Source of the DNA: Synaphobranchus kaupii
Lineage: Eukaryota > Chordata > Actinopteri > Anguilliformes > Synaphobranchidae
Direction of reading: 5' to 3'
DNA: 64,000 bases
Assembly: GCA_029718625.1 (NCBI GenBank)
Contig: CM056376.1
Span: forward strand, 25,637,496 to 25,701,495
In this document: one piece after another, positions 12,769 to 25,160 of the stretch
Numbering within the stretch: position 1 is the first letter of the stretch
How the letters are laid out: each line of letters opens with the position of its first letter
The notes under the pieces: model-generated
Seen by the model: the letters and a program-made list of their open reading frames with translations, nothing else
Told to the model about the DNA's origin: nothing
Databases searched by the model: none
Position numbers and translations under genes: made by a program

Positions 12769-12780
12769 TCACTCACACAC
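12727..12780. repeat. (TG)(TA)(CA) compound microsatellite
   Basis: TGTGTG-TATATA-CACACA forms a near-perfect inverted simple repeat. Confidence 0.9.
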
Positions 12781-13079
12781 ATTCCACAGTCCACACCTAC
12801 AATATGTAGTCACTTTTGTCTTGACACATAACAAAATGAACTAGAAAGGTCGCTCAGAGAGCGCATCCCTCCGCCCATGCTGCATGTTGATGCATGTACC
12901 GTAAAATCAGGTATACATTGATAAGCAGTTGGAATTAGTTTTGAAGATTTGTTGGGATTATTGAAGTGCTTTTACTACTGACTCTGCAGGGGAAGCTCAT
13001 ACCATGGGCAGACAGAGTATGTATGGGTAAATATTTTCCATGTCAAAATAAAAAATTTTTGGCAGGTTGTGCACTCTTG

Positions 13080-13203
13080 AGATATTACTGCTCATTGCTC
13101 ATGTCTCAGCTAACCATATACTAATCTTTATGGGCATATTGTATATATGCTCAGAGATCCATTGTGTGCTTAGCTGTGACATGAGCAATGAGCACAAATA
13201 TCT
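13080..13203. mobile_element. Small foldback element
   Basis: Arms at 13080-13112 and 13171-13203 are inverted complements with about 3 mismatches (core GCTCATTGCTCATGTC and GACATGAGCAATGAGC), separated by 58 bp. Coding capacity is absent. It resembles the end-to-end relic of a miniature inverted-repeat element. Confidence 0.6.
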
Positions 13204-13456
13204 GGGGGCGGAGGGAGCTGGGGGCGGAGGGAATTAAGTGAAAAACTTACAACATTCACCAATTAACTGAAGGATGCAATTGCATATATTCCATTTGTAT
13301 TCCTCAAGTGCCGAAAAGGAACTGGAAATTTTTTTTTTTTAAATTTCAAAATGAAAGAAGTAGGATTCTTTATATTCTTTATAGTGGATTCATTTATATC
13401 ATGTCATGTGATTTTTGTTTCTGTAAGTCAACATACACAACATTATTTCTTCATAG

Positions 13457-13612
13457 GTCATGTCATTACTGGCATTTAAGACTTATCCAAAGCGACACGC
13501 AACTTTTGTTGCATTTTTACAATGCATGGTGAGGTACCTTCAAGGGTACCGGGGAATGAAACCTGCGACCTTTAGGCTGCAAGCCCAGTTCCTTTAATGA
13601 GACACACCATGT
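13457..13612 (-). repeat. tRNA-headed SINE with L2/HpaI-type tail
   Basis: In minus orientation the copy has a tRNA-like head with a B-box-like GCAGGTTTCATTCCC, followed by a tail whose complement on the plus strand reads TTACTGGCATTTAAGACTTA. Same family as the copy at about 50755-50943. It is old and diverged. Confidence 0.65.
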
Positions 13613-14544
13613 GTAATGTTGTACTTCTGCAATTATGGTTGAAAAAATGTCTTTATTGCCAAATCAAGTCATTGATTATAATCTTTCTTGACATATGTGT
13701 TTCTTATGAAAAATAATTTTCTTGCAGGAGGAGAGATATTTTTTTTGTGATTTAAGTCTTTAGTTTTCTTAATTACAATATCAGCTCTTCAAAGGCACAC
13801 AAAAAACCTGAAATGTATTGCCATTTTATCATTTTGAAGTGTGTGTTGGAAGAAAAAAAAAAAACTGTCAAGACATGACTTATATTAACTTGAGTTCCAA
13901 GCTGTCTCAAAATGTAACAACAGCTTCTAGGAGTTTGAGTTTGAGAATACATTCCATGCAGAGCCATGTCAACACACTTCTTGGGGAAAGTTTGATTGAC
14001 GTCAAAAGACAAAGCTTTTCCTTTTTAACAAGCACAGTTCTCACACATTGGCTTGCTGTGCTTTTACCTCTGCCGGATTGTTTTAAATACTAAGCCAGCC
14101 TTAGCAGTTAGCACTGAAATGCAGTGACAAAAACTTGACAATAGTTTTTACGCATGTGCTACCGTGACTGCGTATTTATAATACGGCATTTCTTGGTAGT
14201 CAAAAAGCTTGCATTATTTTAGCCAGTTGGCCGCTGGTTGCCTTCATAACCATCAAGCTAACAGAGATAAAAAACCAGAAAGATTTCACATCATGCCTCT
14301 TCCTTAGAACGGATTCAAAAGAAAGCCCTGAGGGGCTCATCTTGTGAAGGCACTGTTCTTGTGCAGGGATGGGCTCCAGAAGTCTAGTATTGAAATCTGG
14401 AGGGCGACACACAATTTTCCCTAGCGACGCCCAGGGAGGATTTCAGCTGGCTGGAATGACAGCGTCTTATCTCACACCAGAGACCCCACCGTTAGTCAAT
14501 CTGGCGCCCCCCAAATTTTGTCTGTTGAGCCACACAATGAAGCG
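13613..14544. other. Unique DNA, no gene seen
   Basis: AT-rich sequence up to the scaffold gap. No recognisable reading frame. Confidence 0.5.
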
Positions 14545-15044
14545 NNNNNNNNNNNNNNNNNNNNNNNNNNNNNNNNNNNNNNNNNNNNNNNNNNNNNNNN
14601 NNNNNNNNNNNNNNNNNNNNNNNNNNNNNNNNNNNNNNNNNNNNNNNNNNNNNNNNNNNNNNNNNNNNNNNNNNNNNNNNNNNNNNNNNNNNNNNNNNNN
14701 NNNNNNNNNNNNNNNNNNNNNNNNNNNNNNNNNNNNNNNNNNNNNNNNNNNNNNNNNNNNNNNNNNNNNNNNNNNNNNNNNNNNNNNNNNNNNNNNNNNN
14801 NNNNNNNNNNNNNNNNNNNNNNNNNNNNNNNNNNNNNNNNNNNNNNNNNNNNNNNNNNNNNNNNNNNNNNNNNNNNNNNNNNNNNNNNNNNNNNNNNNNN
14901 NNNNNNNNNNNNNNNNNNNNNNNNNNNNNNNNNNNNNNNNNNNNNNNNNNNNNNNNNNNNNNNNNNNNNNNNNNNNNNNNNNNNNNNNNNNNNNNNNNNN
15001 NNNNNNNNNNNNNNNNNNNNNNNNNNNNNNNNNNNNNNNNNNNN
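14545..15044. other. Scaffold gap of exactly 500 N
   Basis: 500 consecutive N. The round number indicates a placeholder gap whose true size is unknown. Confidence 0.99.
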
Positions 15045-15960
15045 GGACACTTTTTTGTTCTTCTTCCTCCCCTATTGGCTACAAACAATATTTTCCATCT
15101 CTACCAATGTCTACTGTTGCTGACAGTAATTGTGAATGCTAAATAAAATATACTGTAGATTTCCTAATGCTCTTATAAAATCTTTTTAAACATTTATGAG
15201 ACTGCAGGCTATTGCATATAGGGTCATACATCACATATTTTACGTAGAGTTTATGATCAATTCAATGGGCTCTAGCTCAACTCTTAATAAATGCTTTCTA
15301 TCTGGCCATTACATATCAAATCCATGGAGCTACAGGTAATTAATTTAGAGCCTTTTCACAGAAAAATGTTAATGGTTACTCAGAAATGTACCGTTTCGCT
15401 TCACTGAATTGAAAAATGAGAGAAAAAAAAAATCAAGAAAAAATAGAATATTTAAAATAAAGATGAAATGCCTGAACAAGATGAAAAGTTCAAAGTGTTC
15501 CTTGCCATGTGCTGTGAAGCCAAAGAAAAATTAAGGATTAATCCCAGCCCTAAAATATCCTGGAAAGTCCTTTATGTGGAACGGAACAGCAGAAGGCCAC
15601 GTTTGAGACCTGGGAGAGTGCGGAAAACCGGAATAATTCCGGACAACTGAGGAGCACACGGAATAATCTGCAAGCTTTCCGTCGAGTTCTCCAGCTGGCA
15701 AAGAGGAGCAGAGAGAGTGCCGAAGGTACAGCAAGCTATCGTGGTCGAGACCGAGCTGTTTGGCTTAAATCTGCATTTTTAATGGCCTTTTCAGTTCTTT
15801 TCTAAAAACCACGTCTTTATCTGGTCCTGCCATATGCCTCTCTTCACATACCATTCTTATCAATCCAAGCTTCAGCTTCCCCAAGGGTGTGGATGATCTT
15901 TTCAGTAAATTCAGTCTGACTTGACTTTTGAGGCCTAGAAAGTGTCAAGAGCCTCAGCCG

Positions 15961-16075
15961 GAGGTGAGTGAGGGAAGAGGGGGGGACGGGGGGGATGGGG
16001 GGACGGGGACGGGGGGTCGAGCGGGGCTTGGGGGCAGGGGCGGGGGGTGGTTGGCGGGGGGTGGCGGAGGGTGTC
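15961..16075 (+). repeat. G-rich block with many G-runs
   Basis: About 115 bp made mostly of runs of 3-7 G separated by one to three bases (for example GGGGGGACGGGGGGGATGGG). Gly/Arg-rich and Pro-rich frames across it are composition artefacts. The spacing fits G-quadruplex formation on the plus strand. Confidence 0.8.
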
Positions 16076-16759
16076 GAGCGTGTGAAAAGGAGCCGACGCA
16101 CAGCTGTAGAGAGCACTGACAGGTGTCTGTCAGCGTCAACGTCTTTAAGGCCGTCTCCCTCAACCCTTTGGCCTTCTTGGGTCCCCTACTCTGACCCTGC
16201 AGCCGTGGGGTACAGTATGACTGTCACACACCACCGCTGAGAACTGAAGGACGTTTGGTGCCTTTTTAAAAAGCGCCTGGCCCATTGATTTCTTTTTTCA
16301 TTAGATTGCCCGATAAGTGAGTTTTTAAAGAGATATCAGCATTGGGACTCACTCCACACAGGCAAAACTACATTATACGACAGTTAGTTCCGACCGTGGA
16401 TTGTGATGGTTCGAGACGCATTCCATAGTGCTGATATACAGTATAACATCAGTCGGACCTCTGCATCAGCTGGGATTACTCAGCCTTCTTTACATTCTAA
16501 TTGATACATTGTTGGGGGGAAAAAAAATATTTTTTAAAATGCAATTTTGAAGGAACTATAATTTGTTGGCGCAGCCATCTATTGTATCAATCAGTACTTG
16601 ATAGATATTTTATAGGCTAGCACAACTGTTGCATACAAGGTTGTGCTGTTATACTGCATATCAGCATAGCTGTGATTACCTACGACCGAATCACAGCCGT
16701 GGTGATACACAGTATAACAGCACTCTCTCTCTCATGTGATATTGCTTAAATAAACACTG

Positions 16760-16794
<35 letters not shown>
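16760..16794. repeat. (AAT)n microsatellite
   Basis: About 12 AAT units. Confidence 0.95.
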
Positions 16795-16798
<4 letters not shown>

Positions 16799-19700
16799 TT
16801 TAAGAGTAATTGAAATGTGTTTGTGTGCATGCTTCAAATATTTTTGTAGGCACAAATGGTAAACAGATACTGTATTTCCATAGAATTGTTTTCAAACCAT
16901 GCATTTAAAGTGTTATTTCTTTGATTGCTCTTTTAAAAAAAATTATATTTTAATTAACTTACTTAATTCCTAATAATGTCATTTAGGAACTATTGTACAT
17001 TTTTGCCTTTTTTCATTCAAAAATATGATCACAATTTGTGAGGAAGGTCTCAAAATCATCAATAATAGATTAAGAAAACGACAGATTTTAATCACCTTGG
17101 AGTATATTATAGGTTATGTTCTTGTTGAATTTTCCTTGTTTGTTTATTTTTAAACTTAATTTAAATTTTACAGACATAGTTTTAAAATGTATGCAACCAT
17201 CGTTTTGCGTGGCAGACATTAACTCTGACTGTTCACTCATACAGTAGTTTTCAAATCCCAAATAATGTTGTTGTTGTGAAATTAAAAAATTTGCATTGGC
17301 AAGCTACTAATCCTTTTGCATACATGGATGGAGAGTGTTTTCTTATCTATTTATGACACAAAAGACAAACTGAAACCAAAAATGACAACAGGAGAGTCAA
17401 TTACACTTTGTCCCCATTATCGGAATGTTCCAGAGGGAAGAATTTGTATGGTGAAATAAGGTTAATCTTGTAAAGAAAAATAACTCTAACAATGTTTAAT
17501 GGGGTCCAGAACCTGAAGAGGCTTGAATAATTATGGATGGCTTTTGGAGTCTGAAGAGAATTTGGTTCCAGTGTTTAAATTTTTTTTTAAAGTACTCTTT
17601 GGAATTAGTATTAATGACATTTAATACATTTAAAACAATTTTATTAATCGGTGCTGATACCCTCATTACCCGAGTAACTTTGTAAGAACAAATTTGACTT
17701 TTAATGAATCGTATTTGTTAAAATCCCTTCGGCAGAGATACATTTTTACACACAGAAGCAGTAATTATTTCTTTCCTAATCCAAATCTGTTTTCAACACT
17801 GTGGTATGTATAGAGCACATTCTACTCATATTACTAGAGCAAGCTGGATATACAGTACATGAGGCATATGTTTAAAATAGTGCAATTAAAGCAATTAATT
17901 ATTATTATTATTATCTTTAGTATATTCTCCATTTTCCATAAAGACTAAAATACAGCATATACATAATTATATACAAACATGGACAGACAAATAAACCATT
18001 ACAGGCAGTAGTCGCCCTGCAGTCGTGGTAATTTATCATATTTGCATTGGTATTTAAAATGCTGTGTAACTTATAAACCACATGAAGCTAACTGTATAAA
18101 GTTATAGTATAAAATGAGACTAGCCTGTGTTATCAATGTGCCACTCAAATAATGTGCACAGAATTATTGGTTAAGCTGTTGGTAAAAATTTTTTAAAAAA
18201 CCAGGCCCCGCCCCGGACTTAATGACCATATAATGGTCCCCCTGCTCCCTACTGCGCAGTCTTTGGCTCCAATTTTTGTACAACATGGCAACACTTCCAC
18301 TGTTTCAAAATGCTTTTCACAAGCCCATGGAAAGTCGATGGGTGATGTCATGAACCAATCAGACGGTTTTTGCCCACGTCAGACGATTGGCTGACAGCAC
18401 GTGTGCGTGTCCTATCATTGCTCATGCTTAGTGGTTACCAGCCAAAATTCTGTCTGCGGCCATCAGCAGTTGTCTCATTACAGTACGTCCTGCTGAGCCT
18501 CCTGAAATACATGACGTCATCTCTGCAGACCTCTGACAGCATCACCTGGCAGGACCTTTAGAAATAGCACCAAATTCCGGTGGCTATTGAATGTGTTAAT
18601 TCACATTAATAATGATGGATTCCTGTAATAAGTTTGCGCATTTGATTGATTTTTTTTTTGTAGCAATCAGGAAGGTCATATATAATAGAGCTCCATCCAG
18701 ATGCCTTCTGCCCCAAATTATCCCTGAATGGGGGACTGACTTCCTCCTCGCACTTCAGTTGAATGAGCTAATTTGTGATTTAGCCACAGATTCTTGATGA
18801 GAATCTCAGCTGCAAACCATTTGAGTTAGGAAATCCAAATGAATGTGTAATTCATAAATAGCCCACGTAAGTGAACTTACTAGGTTGTCTTGCTCTCTGT
18901 AATACCAAATTGTGTTAATGAGCTTGTAGTCATATCCAAATGCTTTCATTTAGATTTTGCAGTATTGTATATGGATGAAATTGCTGTATTTCACACACTG
19001 CGTGGCTTGTGCTTTAACCATAATGCTAATTTAGCTACACACACTGCCTATATCCACTAGATCAACTCAAGAATACACAGTAAAATTCTCATTGTTATTT
19101 TCACTCTAAAAGTTTAAGAGGGATGAAATATACTATATCAGGGATGATTTAACAATTAATATTATTTCTCTGTAGCATAGTACTGAATGATGACCTACAC
19201 AGGATACTGATGAGAGATGTACTATTTCAGAATTATAGCTAGCAAGTCCAAGGTCCATATGCTTAACTAATGGCATCTTCATCAGTTTATCAGCACATCA
19301 AATAAACTTCACCCACTGGCCAGAGTGGCTTGTGGATTCCAAAAATCAGCAGCCATTTTAAACATTTTACCAGCCACATTAACTTTTACAAAAACCTGGT
19401 TGGTTACCAGCCCAAGTGGCTGGTAGAGTAAATATCTTAAACAATTTTACCAGCATTTGGCTGGTGGCTTAATTAATTTCACGCCCTGTATATATTAAAA
19501 AGGTACTCCCTTTTGATTGGCTCATATCAAACCTGCCAATGAATGGACTAGTATTAAGATGCTACTTTGAGACATGCATTTGTCTATTAGGGAAGTATGG
19601 TGAGATATCTGTCACTGGTGGACAAACAAAGCACACTTTGATTGGGTGTGCAGTAAAATGGTTTGGGAAAAATCAGAGGCTGCAGGTTTGATTCCAAGGC

Positions 19701-20360
19701 TTGGATGGCTTCAATAAATATTTTCCTATGTAAATGGATTGTATATTAAACACCTGTAAGGTATGTGAGTTCCTCTGATTAAGAAATAATTGTACTCTAG
19801 GCATATATCCAATTATGCCCATATTTATTTATATCTTAGACGTTATACCTTAGGGGTACCTAGCTTGATGTAAGAATGATTATGGGAAAATAAGTACATT
19901 GCATGTTACATTAACCATTAAACTGCTGCTATTCTGGTAAGGTTAATAAATGCCCACACTGTCTTGTGTGACCGTTTAATCTCTGCTTCATGTTGTTTAA
20001 AATAAAGTGTACTACGAGCAACCTCGATAATGACTGAGTGCAGAGGCAGTTCAACGTGTTCAACCAGGTGCTGGTATAATCATCATCATTAACATTTTCC
20101 ATGTTTTCAGGGGCTGAACAAACATTTGTTAGAGAGCATGTCTTAAATGCATGTGCGTTTAATGTAAACAGGAGACTTCTCCAGGTGCCTGTTCAAAATT
20201 TCACAGCAACCTTTGATCAGACCGTAAATGTATTGCGATGTGTTACAATGACACATTTATAGTCTGTTTAGATATTCTGTAGCCGCCAGAGCAAGCATTT
20301 TTACCACAATTGTCAATAGATTTTTTCATTAGCTTAAATGAGGCAAGGAGCACAATACAT

Positions 20361-21807
20361 TGTCACCGTTTTACTATCATTTATTCCATCTCTGTGTTTA
20401 TGGTTCTCTGCTGCCGTGAGCTGGCGTTCCAGTTTCTTTTTCGCCGTCCGCTCCATGTTTTCCCGTCTTCCACTCATTACCTGGCGCACCTGTTCCTGGT
20501 TTCCTGTGTGTTATTTAAGCACGCTGTTTCCACCTTCCGGTGCTTGTGTGTCTTTGTTGCCACGTTTCACCAAGCCAGGTAAAAGGTATAGCCAGAAGAC
20601 TGGATTTTTGTCTTTGACAAACATTCAGGAACTTCCTATAGTTAGGTTAGATTCCTATTTACTCTAGTTTCGGTTTCTTTTCCCTTTGTGCTTTAGTTAT
20701 TCGCCTCTTAGTTTTGTCTCTGACGTTTATCAGAGCTAGAGGTTTGCTACTGGTTTATTTTTCTCGCGCTGCTTATTTCTGCGAGTTCGCCCATTCTGTG
20801 GGTATCATGGTTTCTAGCAGCCTCTATGGTTTTTGCGTTCGGTTTTTCTTTTGGCGTCATTGGGACGCTCTATCTGATTTTTTCCGCCTCCGTTTCGTTG
20901 TTTGAATCTCGCCCTGCAATTATCTCTATCACCTGTTTTGGATTTCCTGCCGGTTATAAATAGCCCAGGACTTCCGCATTTCCGACGCTTCCATATTGTC
21001 TTTGCTATATTGACAAGGAGGTCGGTAAAGGTATAGGATTCGCTCGCTGCATTTCTGGTTCGCATGAATAGGAAATGCAGCAAGTCCGATTTATTTTGGT
21101 TTTTTCTTTCCTTTCTCTCCATCTGTTATACTCTCCTACCTGTTACCTTTTTGTTCAGCTCGTTCTCACCTAGAGCTGTAGGTAACAGGTTCTAGATTCT
21201 CTGTTCCTTCTCTCGCCCGTTTATACTGGGTGTTTCTTTTGTTTGTTTTCTCAGACCTCCTGTATTCGCTCCTCGTTAAGGAGTGTGAGGTTCTTTTGTT
21301 ATTTGGTTACTCGCTATTCTCAAGTTCGCCCTCGTTTGGGGTTGCTTTATTTTTGGCTTACGCCGGGAGGTTTTTCCCACTGTTTATTTTACCATTTTCC
21401 AGTGCAGATCTGTCTGCTTTAGTGGTGTAGGTGTTAATACCTACACTTTTAGAATCCCTGACGGTCGCGCTTGGTCCGACTCAGCCACTTACAGTGGGTT
21501 GTTTTATTTTGGCTCACGCCAGGGTTATCTCCCTTTATTTTCGCATCTGCTCATTATTTGAGTTTCGGCCAGAGCTATTGGGGTTGATTTCTGTTTTCGG
21601 TACTTTACGAGATTATTTTCTCTCAGTGTATCTCTCTACTCGAGTATCATCCTGTTTTAATAAAAGACGTTTCATTTTGTTTGTTCGGGAGTTTTTGTCC
21701 CGTCTTTCTTTATATTTTTTTCTTTTCTAGTGATTATTCACTTGCATGGGTAATCCTTCGTATCCTTTTCTGGTCGCGTCTGATGCTCCTACCTGACCCC
21801 CCTGACA
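20361..21807 (+). mobile_element. Solo LTR of a Gypsy-type retrotransposon
   Basis: A 1447-bp pyrimidine-rich segment whose ends form the expected LTR signature: TGTCA at the start and TGACA at the end. Flanks TACAT (20356-20360) and TACAA (21808-21812) match at 4 of 5 bases, consistent with a 5-bp target duplication. A TATA-like TTATTTAAG lies at 20511-20519 and a polyadenylation signal AATAAA at 21659-21664, in the right order. No internal coding region adjoins it, so it is probably left by LTR-LTR recombination. Its length and composition resemble the 1402-bp LTRs of the intact element downstream, but the sequence is a different family or an older branch. Confidence 0.6.
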
Positions 21808-21812
21808 TACAA

Positions 21813-22795
21813 AGTCAAAGTGCTTTTATTTATCAAGTGCACAGTATAACACAAGGTTATTCTGAACAATTAGATTCTTAGGACATGGCAAGCAACAACT
21901 ACGTAGTAGGCATAAAAATATTAAAAAGTCACAAATAAGGGCAAGAATAACAAAAATATACATAGCAGTAAAACACTAGCAGCAGTTCCACAGTCAGTAA
22001 AGATGGGGGATATGGACAGTAAGAATAAGAGTATTAAATATTATAAATATAAAGTGTAGAGGTGCTGATGGATATGTACATTAAATTATGATGTACATAG
22101 GAAGTGACTAGAGACGTGCACATAATTATTGCTTCATTTGTGCCAAAGTAGCATGACTATGACAAAAAGTAACCTGATCAGAAATGGAATACTCAGCGCT
22201 AAGGCATCACTTGTGGTAAAAAAATTTCATAAAAAATGTGTTTATTACATCTACACAATTATACAGTATTTAAATAGAGGATATTTGCCTGTGCATTAGA
22301 AAGATACATACTGTATATTATCTTAAGGCACTTTGTTCAAGTAACAGAGCATTTCTGAATCTAAGGCAATGTAACTGGAGACAGCTGGATCTGCAAAGCA
22401 AAGAGTCTCAATACCCTCTCTGTGCAAAGTGCTCGCTGATGGATTTGATCATATTCAGTTCATTTACCAAAAATCCATCAGTCTCATTAGTATGCAAAAT
22501 TATCATGTAAGCTACCAGTACTTTCACTGAAAGTTGATGCATCATTTATTTTTAATTATAACGCAGACAGTATGGAATGTGGAAAACCATCAGACCTTTT
22601 TAAACATTTAATACATTTTTAACTCTTCCCCCACCGGACCCGTAGCTGCATGCGGCCGCGAGTCAAGCTGTACAACCGAGCGCACGGATACCAGCAGCAT
22701 GGAGCCTTTTATTAAAATATTAAACATGATATTACCAACCTCGTTGAGAATAGAAAAAAAATAATCTGACAGTACAGATTTCCTTAGTGAAAATC
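21813..22795. other. AT-rich DNA, possible old LINE tail, no gene
   Basis: A patch at 21810-22110 resembles the untranslated end of a teleost LINE in composition, but I cannot name the family. The rest is unique AT-rich sequence. Confidence 0.3.
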
Positions 22796-23449
22796 TGTAC
22801 ACCTCCTTTAGGGAAAATGGAGAACCAAACAGAAGACACTGAATAAAGTGACCATGTCTAAGGATAACTAAGGAGGGGGGGAGATCGTGAACGAAGTCAC
22901 CCAGGCTGTGGGGTCCAGCTTAAGGAAGGCACGCCGGCCGTGGGGTCAGGAACGGGTGCTGGGGTCTCGCGGATAGCGCGGGGGGCCCGCGACGGCACTC
23001 TAGCCATGAGAGAACAAGAACAAGAAGGGTCAGGAACGAGGAGGGTCAGGAACGAGGAGGGTCAGGAACGAGGAGGGTCAGGAACGAGGGAGCCTGGAGG
23101 GAACAAGACAGAGACGAGACAAGACAAGACCAAGATGAGGGGGTCCATGACACGAGGGTACATAACCGGGGGGTACCAAACAAGACAAGAACACACCGGG
23201 AAACCCAGCTCACAAAATAGACGAGCAACACAAGACAGTCCGGCCCTGAACAAAGAGACAGGGCAGACTATATACAAGACATGACGAGGACAAAACGAGC
23301 AACAGGTGGGAGAAGGGTAACGAGGACACGAGAGGAAAACAGAATTCAGGTGTGGGGAGTGCAGGACACAAGTAGGAGGGAGAGAGGGAAAACATGGGGT
23401 GGACTATGAGACAATGGGAAAACCCGGGATGAAATCCGGGTGCCTCACA
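22796..23449 (-). mobile_element. Solo LTR of a Gypsy-type element, minus strand
   Basis: In minus orientation it begins TGTGAGGCACCCGG and ends GGTGTACA, with TG...CA termini. AATC immediately flanks both sides (22792-22795 and 23450-23453). A TATA-like GTATATAG lies mid-element in minus orientation (plus strand about 23267-23275). The pyrimidine-rich R/U5-like part contains a 16-bp tandem repeat (about 23027-23090). No internal region remains. The left boundary is less certain than the right one. Confidence 0.5.
23027..23090. repeat. 16-bp tandem repeat, four units
   Basis: GGGTCAGGAACGAGGA repeated four times, the last with one change. It lies inside the minus-strand solo LTR. Confidence 0.9.
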
Positions 23450-23673
23450 AATCTGCCATTTTACCTGTTAATGTCACTACTGTTGAGCTCTTACATTAGA
23501 AATACCTACAAACTTTGTTTTTATACTTATATTAATAAAAAATAATGTGTTCTTGAATAACAAGTATCACGATTGTATTAGCCCTTGATAAATAAAGAAA
23601 ACAATCAGTTCTTGTTGGTAGTGTCCTCAGACTTTTGGTCCCCACTGTATATATGTACCTGTATATGTACAGA

Positions 23674-23682
23674 ATGTGTGTG

Positions 23683-23742
<60 letters not shown>

Positions 23743-23748
23743 TGTGTG
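23674..23748. repeat. (TG)n(CGTG)n compound microsatellite
   Basis: TG dinucleotides followed by about 12 CGTG tetranucleotides. Confidence 0.95.
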
Positions 23749-23820
23749 CTTGCATTTCCAGTAAAATGTATTTCTTACAGAGCTATGGAAGTGGGGATTC
23801 AAAGTATTTTATAAAGTGGA

Positions 23821-23825
23821 CAATG
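23821..23825. repeat. 5-bp target-site duplication, left copy
   Basis: CAATG, repeated exactly at 30976-30980 on the far side of the chromovirus. Confidence 0.95.
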
Positions 23826-24084
23826 TGTAACGTTCCGTTCCCGTCCTGTCCGTTTTCCATGTTTTCCTTGTTTCCTTCCGTGTCATGTTGGATCCCTTGT
23901 CCGTGTTTCCCTCCTGGCTGTGGACTGGGCGTCTCCCTCGGGTACTTTTGGTTTCATTTTCCACTTTAGCTTCCGCCTATCACTCGCCCCTCTCGTTACT
24001 CACATTCCTCACTGCTGTGCTTCGGCAATCACTCCTGATTTAACATCACACCTGTTTCTCGTTTTCTCCTTCACTTCCTGCACC

Positions 24085-24091
24085 ATTTAAA
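24085..24091 (+). promoter_or_regulatory. TATA-like box of the 5' LTR
   Basis: ATTTAAA begins 30 bp upstream of the GCCAGTTCGTT that pairs with the priming site. This is the normal TATA-to-start distance and supports a transcription start at about 24115. The same box is at 29833-29839 in the 3' LTR. Confidence 0.65.
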
Positions 24092-24114
24092 CCCCTGGCT
24101 GGCTGCTATTCAGC

Positions 24115-24125
24115 GCCAGTTCGTT
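24115..24125 (+). promoter_or_regulatory. Inferred RNA 5' end / self-primer
   Basis: GCCAGTTCGTT is the exact reverse complement of AACGAACTGGC at 25229-25239. The base pair on either side would mismatch, so complementarity is exactly 11 nt. In Tf1-type elements the first 11 nt of the transcript fold onto the priming site and are cleaved to act as primer. The TATA spacing agrees with this being the RNA 5' end. Confidence 0.75.
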
Positions 24126-24500
24126 GACTAACCTACCGTGTTTGTTTCGTATCCCGTTTCTGGTCCAGTGTTTGTGAACCTGCTGGTTCATACCTGTTCG
24201 CCTGGTTTCCTGACTGGTAGCTATCTCTGCTAATCTTTCGCTGCTGCATGCATTTACCTGTTTCCCTTCAAAACCTCCAGACGCCGCAGTTCCAGTCTTC
24301 CCGCAGCTGTGTTTGTCCTCCCCGTGTTACGTACCTCCCGTACTCGTGTTGCAGTACCAGGACCTCTGCATGCCAGCCGGCTTACGCCAGTATTGCCCGA
24401 GCTACGCCGCACCTTCCAACTCGGCGGTGCATTCACCAGCTACAGTCCTGTCACAACACCCTGCCTTTAACCTCTGCTTTCTGCCCGGTTACTCAAGCTA

Positions 24501-25080
24501 CCCGGTCCAGTTTCCAGTCCTGTTCCAGCCCAGTTCCGATCCAGTTTCCAGTCCAGCTCCAGTCCAGTTTCCAGTCCAGTTCCAGTCCAGTTCCGGTGTT
24601 TTAGACACCTCCGTTCTAGTCCAGTTCCGGCTTGGAACAAGTTCCGTGCCGTCCCCTGTGTTCCTGAGTGGACCTTCCGGTCCAGCTTCCAGTCCAGTTC
24701 CAGTCCAGTTCCGGTGTTTCATACACCTCCGTTCAAGTCCAGTTCCGGCTTGGAACAAGTTCCGTGCCGTTCCCGTTTCCTGAGTGGATCTCCCGGTCCA
24801 GTTTCCAGTCCAGTTCCCAGTCCAGTTCCAGTCCAGTTCCGGTGTTTTATACACCTCCGTTCAAGTCCAGTTCCGGCTTGGAACAAGTTCCGTGCCGTTC
24901 CCGTTTCCTGAGTGGACCTTCCGGTCCAGTTTCCTGTCCAGTTCCGATCCAGTTTCCAGTCCAGTTCCAGTCCAGTTCCAGTCCAGTTCCGGTGTTTTAG
25001 ACACCTCCGTTCAAGTCCAGTTCCGGCTTGGAACAGTTCCGTGTTTCCTCAAGTCCAGCTCCGGCTTGGAGCAGTCCTCA
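24501..25080 (+). repeat. Tandem repeat inside the LTR (about 116-168 bp units)
   Basis: Four units, each with a variable number of TCCAGTTCCAG-like 11-mers followed by a conserved block containing GACACCTCCGTT or TACACCTCCGTT and GGCTTGGAACAAGTTCCG. Unit starts are near 24501, 24671, 24787 and 24915. The same array with the same unit lengths is present in the 3' LTR at 30249-30828. Confidence 0.9.
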
Positions 25081-25154
25081 GTTGGACGCTATCCTGTGTT
25101 AACTAACTAACCTGTTTTGCTCCCGTGTACAGCTTTGGGACCACCCCAACGCTT

Positions 25155-25160
25155 AATAAA
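25155..25160 (+). promoter_or_regulatory. Polyadenylation signal in 5' LTR
   Basis: AATAAA 67 bp before the LTR end. The functional copy for full-length RNA is in the 3' LTR at 30903-30908. Confidence 0.7.

Larger units (their letters stand above)
11169..13079. other. Unique DNA with simple repeats, no gene seen
   Basis: Contains (TG)n at 12131-12158, a G run at about 12166-12187 and (TG)(TA)(CA) repeats at 12727-12780. A homeodomain/E-box-like patch lies near 12045-12085 (TAATTAAAC, CAGCTGCC). No gene recognised. Confidence 0.45.
15045..20355. other. Unique AT-rich DNA, no gene seen
   Basis: Mostly AT-rich DNA with a G-rich block (15961-16075), (AAT)n at 16760-16794 and short A/T runs. No convincing exon. 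Short frames at 18370-18800 lack domains. Confidence 0.45.

Noticed and set aside
14369..15142. Long frames across the N block
   Set aside because: They consist of unknown residues from a 500-N gap.
16016..16240. Gly-rich protein frame
   Set aside because: Caused by the G-rich block at 15961-16075.
23046..23395. Overlapping minus-strand frames upstream of the chromovirus
   Set aside because: They lie in the pyrimidine-rich strand of a solo LTR and its 16-bp repeat, with no domain.
24248..25110. Proline/serine-rich frames in both LTRs
   Set aside because: All of them translate the CCAGTTCC-type tandem repeat in different frames and recur identically in the 3' LTR.
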